DNA of 64,000 nucleotides, taken from Sitta carolinensis (lineage: Eukaryota > Chordata > Aves > Passeriformes > Sittidae). The notes beneath the pieces were generated by a model that was given only the letters and a program-made list of their open reading frames with translations, ran no database searches and was not told the DNA's origin. Numbering within the stretch: the stretch's first letter is position 1; the number at the start of each line of letters is the position of its first letter. A program made the position numbers and the translations under genes. Below, one piece after another: positions 63,640 through 64,000 of this stretch. Location of the stretch: assembly GCA_032173965.1 (NCBI GenBank), contig CM063289.1:30298690-30362689 (forward strand), written 5' to 3'.

Positions 63640-64000
63640 TCAATAGTCTTGAATCACAGGATCAGGTAGGATGGAAAAGACTTTTGAGATCATCCAGCTC
63701 AGCCTATGACTTAACACCACCTTTTCACCAGGACCATGGCACTCAGTGCCATTTCCAGACTTTTCTTGAACACCTCCAGGGACGGTGACCCCAGCACCTC
63801 CCTGGGCAGCCCCTTCCAATGGCCAGTCACCCTTTCTGTGAAGAACTTCTTCCTAATGTCCAGCCTAAAACTCCCCTAGTGCAGTTTAAGGCTGTATCCT
63901 CTTGTCCTGTCACTGGTTGCCTGGAAGAAGAGACTGACCCCCACCTGGATGCAAATTCCTTTCAGGGAGTTGTCATTGCAGTTAGAGGGGCTGTATATCT
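63640..64000 (-). mobile_element. CR1 LINE 3' region, reverse, running off the window
   Basis: This is the best-preserved CR1 copy here. The plus strand reads GGATGGAAAAGACTTTTGAG, ACCTCCCTGGGCAGCCCCTT, GTGAAGAACTTCTTCCTAAT and TCCTCTTGTCCTGTCACTGG, the reverse complement of the CR1 3' region. Confidence 0.85.

Overview
This is a vertebrate nuclear window, most likely from a bird and probably a songbird. Its genes have many small exons with GT-AG introns. CR1-type LINE 3' ends are scattered throughout, there are two near-identical LTR-like copies, minisatellites are abundant, and the gene set resembles the human 1p31 RPE65-DEPDC1 neighbourhood. No prokaryotic features are present. I built all gene models by eye from exon frames, splice sites and remembered vertebrate family sequences; no database search was run.

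Layout. (1) 1-13,640, plus strand: a mitochondrial-type carboxyltransferase paralogous to MCCC2. A GC-rich 5' end and four successive minisatellites precede it, and the last minisatellite lies inside the coding leader. (2) 14,513-20,772, minus strand: RPE65, the retinoid isomerohydrolase, with 14 exons, tail to tail with the first gene. (3) 23,059-34,665, minus strand: DEPDC1, 12 exons, with several repeat arrays in its introns and a CRE/CCAAT promoter. (4) about 35.6-43,867, minus strand: a cystathionine gamma-lyase family gene, probably a CTH-like paralogue, with a GC-rich promoter. (5) 44.2-51.8 kb: a repeat-rich block with a 54-bp array, retrovirus-like remnants, an inverted LTR-like pair, a second copy of the 3' region of gene 4, further arrays, an unidentified pair of minus-strand exons, and an LTR copy. 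(6) 51.8-64 kb: a gene-poor stretch with CR1 fragments and one small array.

Main points. The MCCC2-like protein has about ten QREYR-containing repeats behind its leader and has lost motifs that MCCC2 needs for catalysis. RPE65 shows one apparent 1-bp deletion and the CTH-like gene shows three. Each leaves an exon exactly one base short of the expected frame, so they are either consensus errors or real decay. The CTH-like gene also carries an in-frame 54-bp insertion. The genes do not form an operon or a shared pathway: two are metabolic enzymes, RPE65 acts in the visual cycle, and DEPDC1 is a cell-cycle gene.
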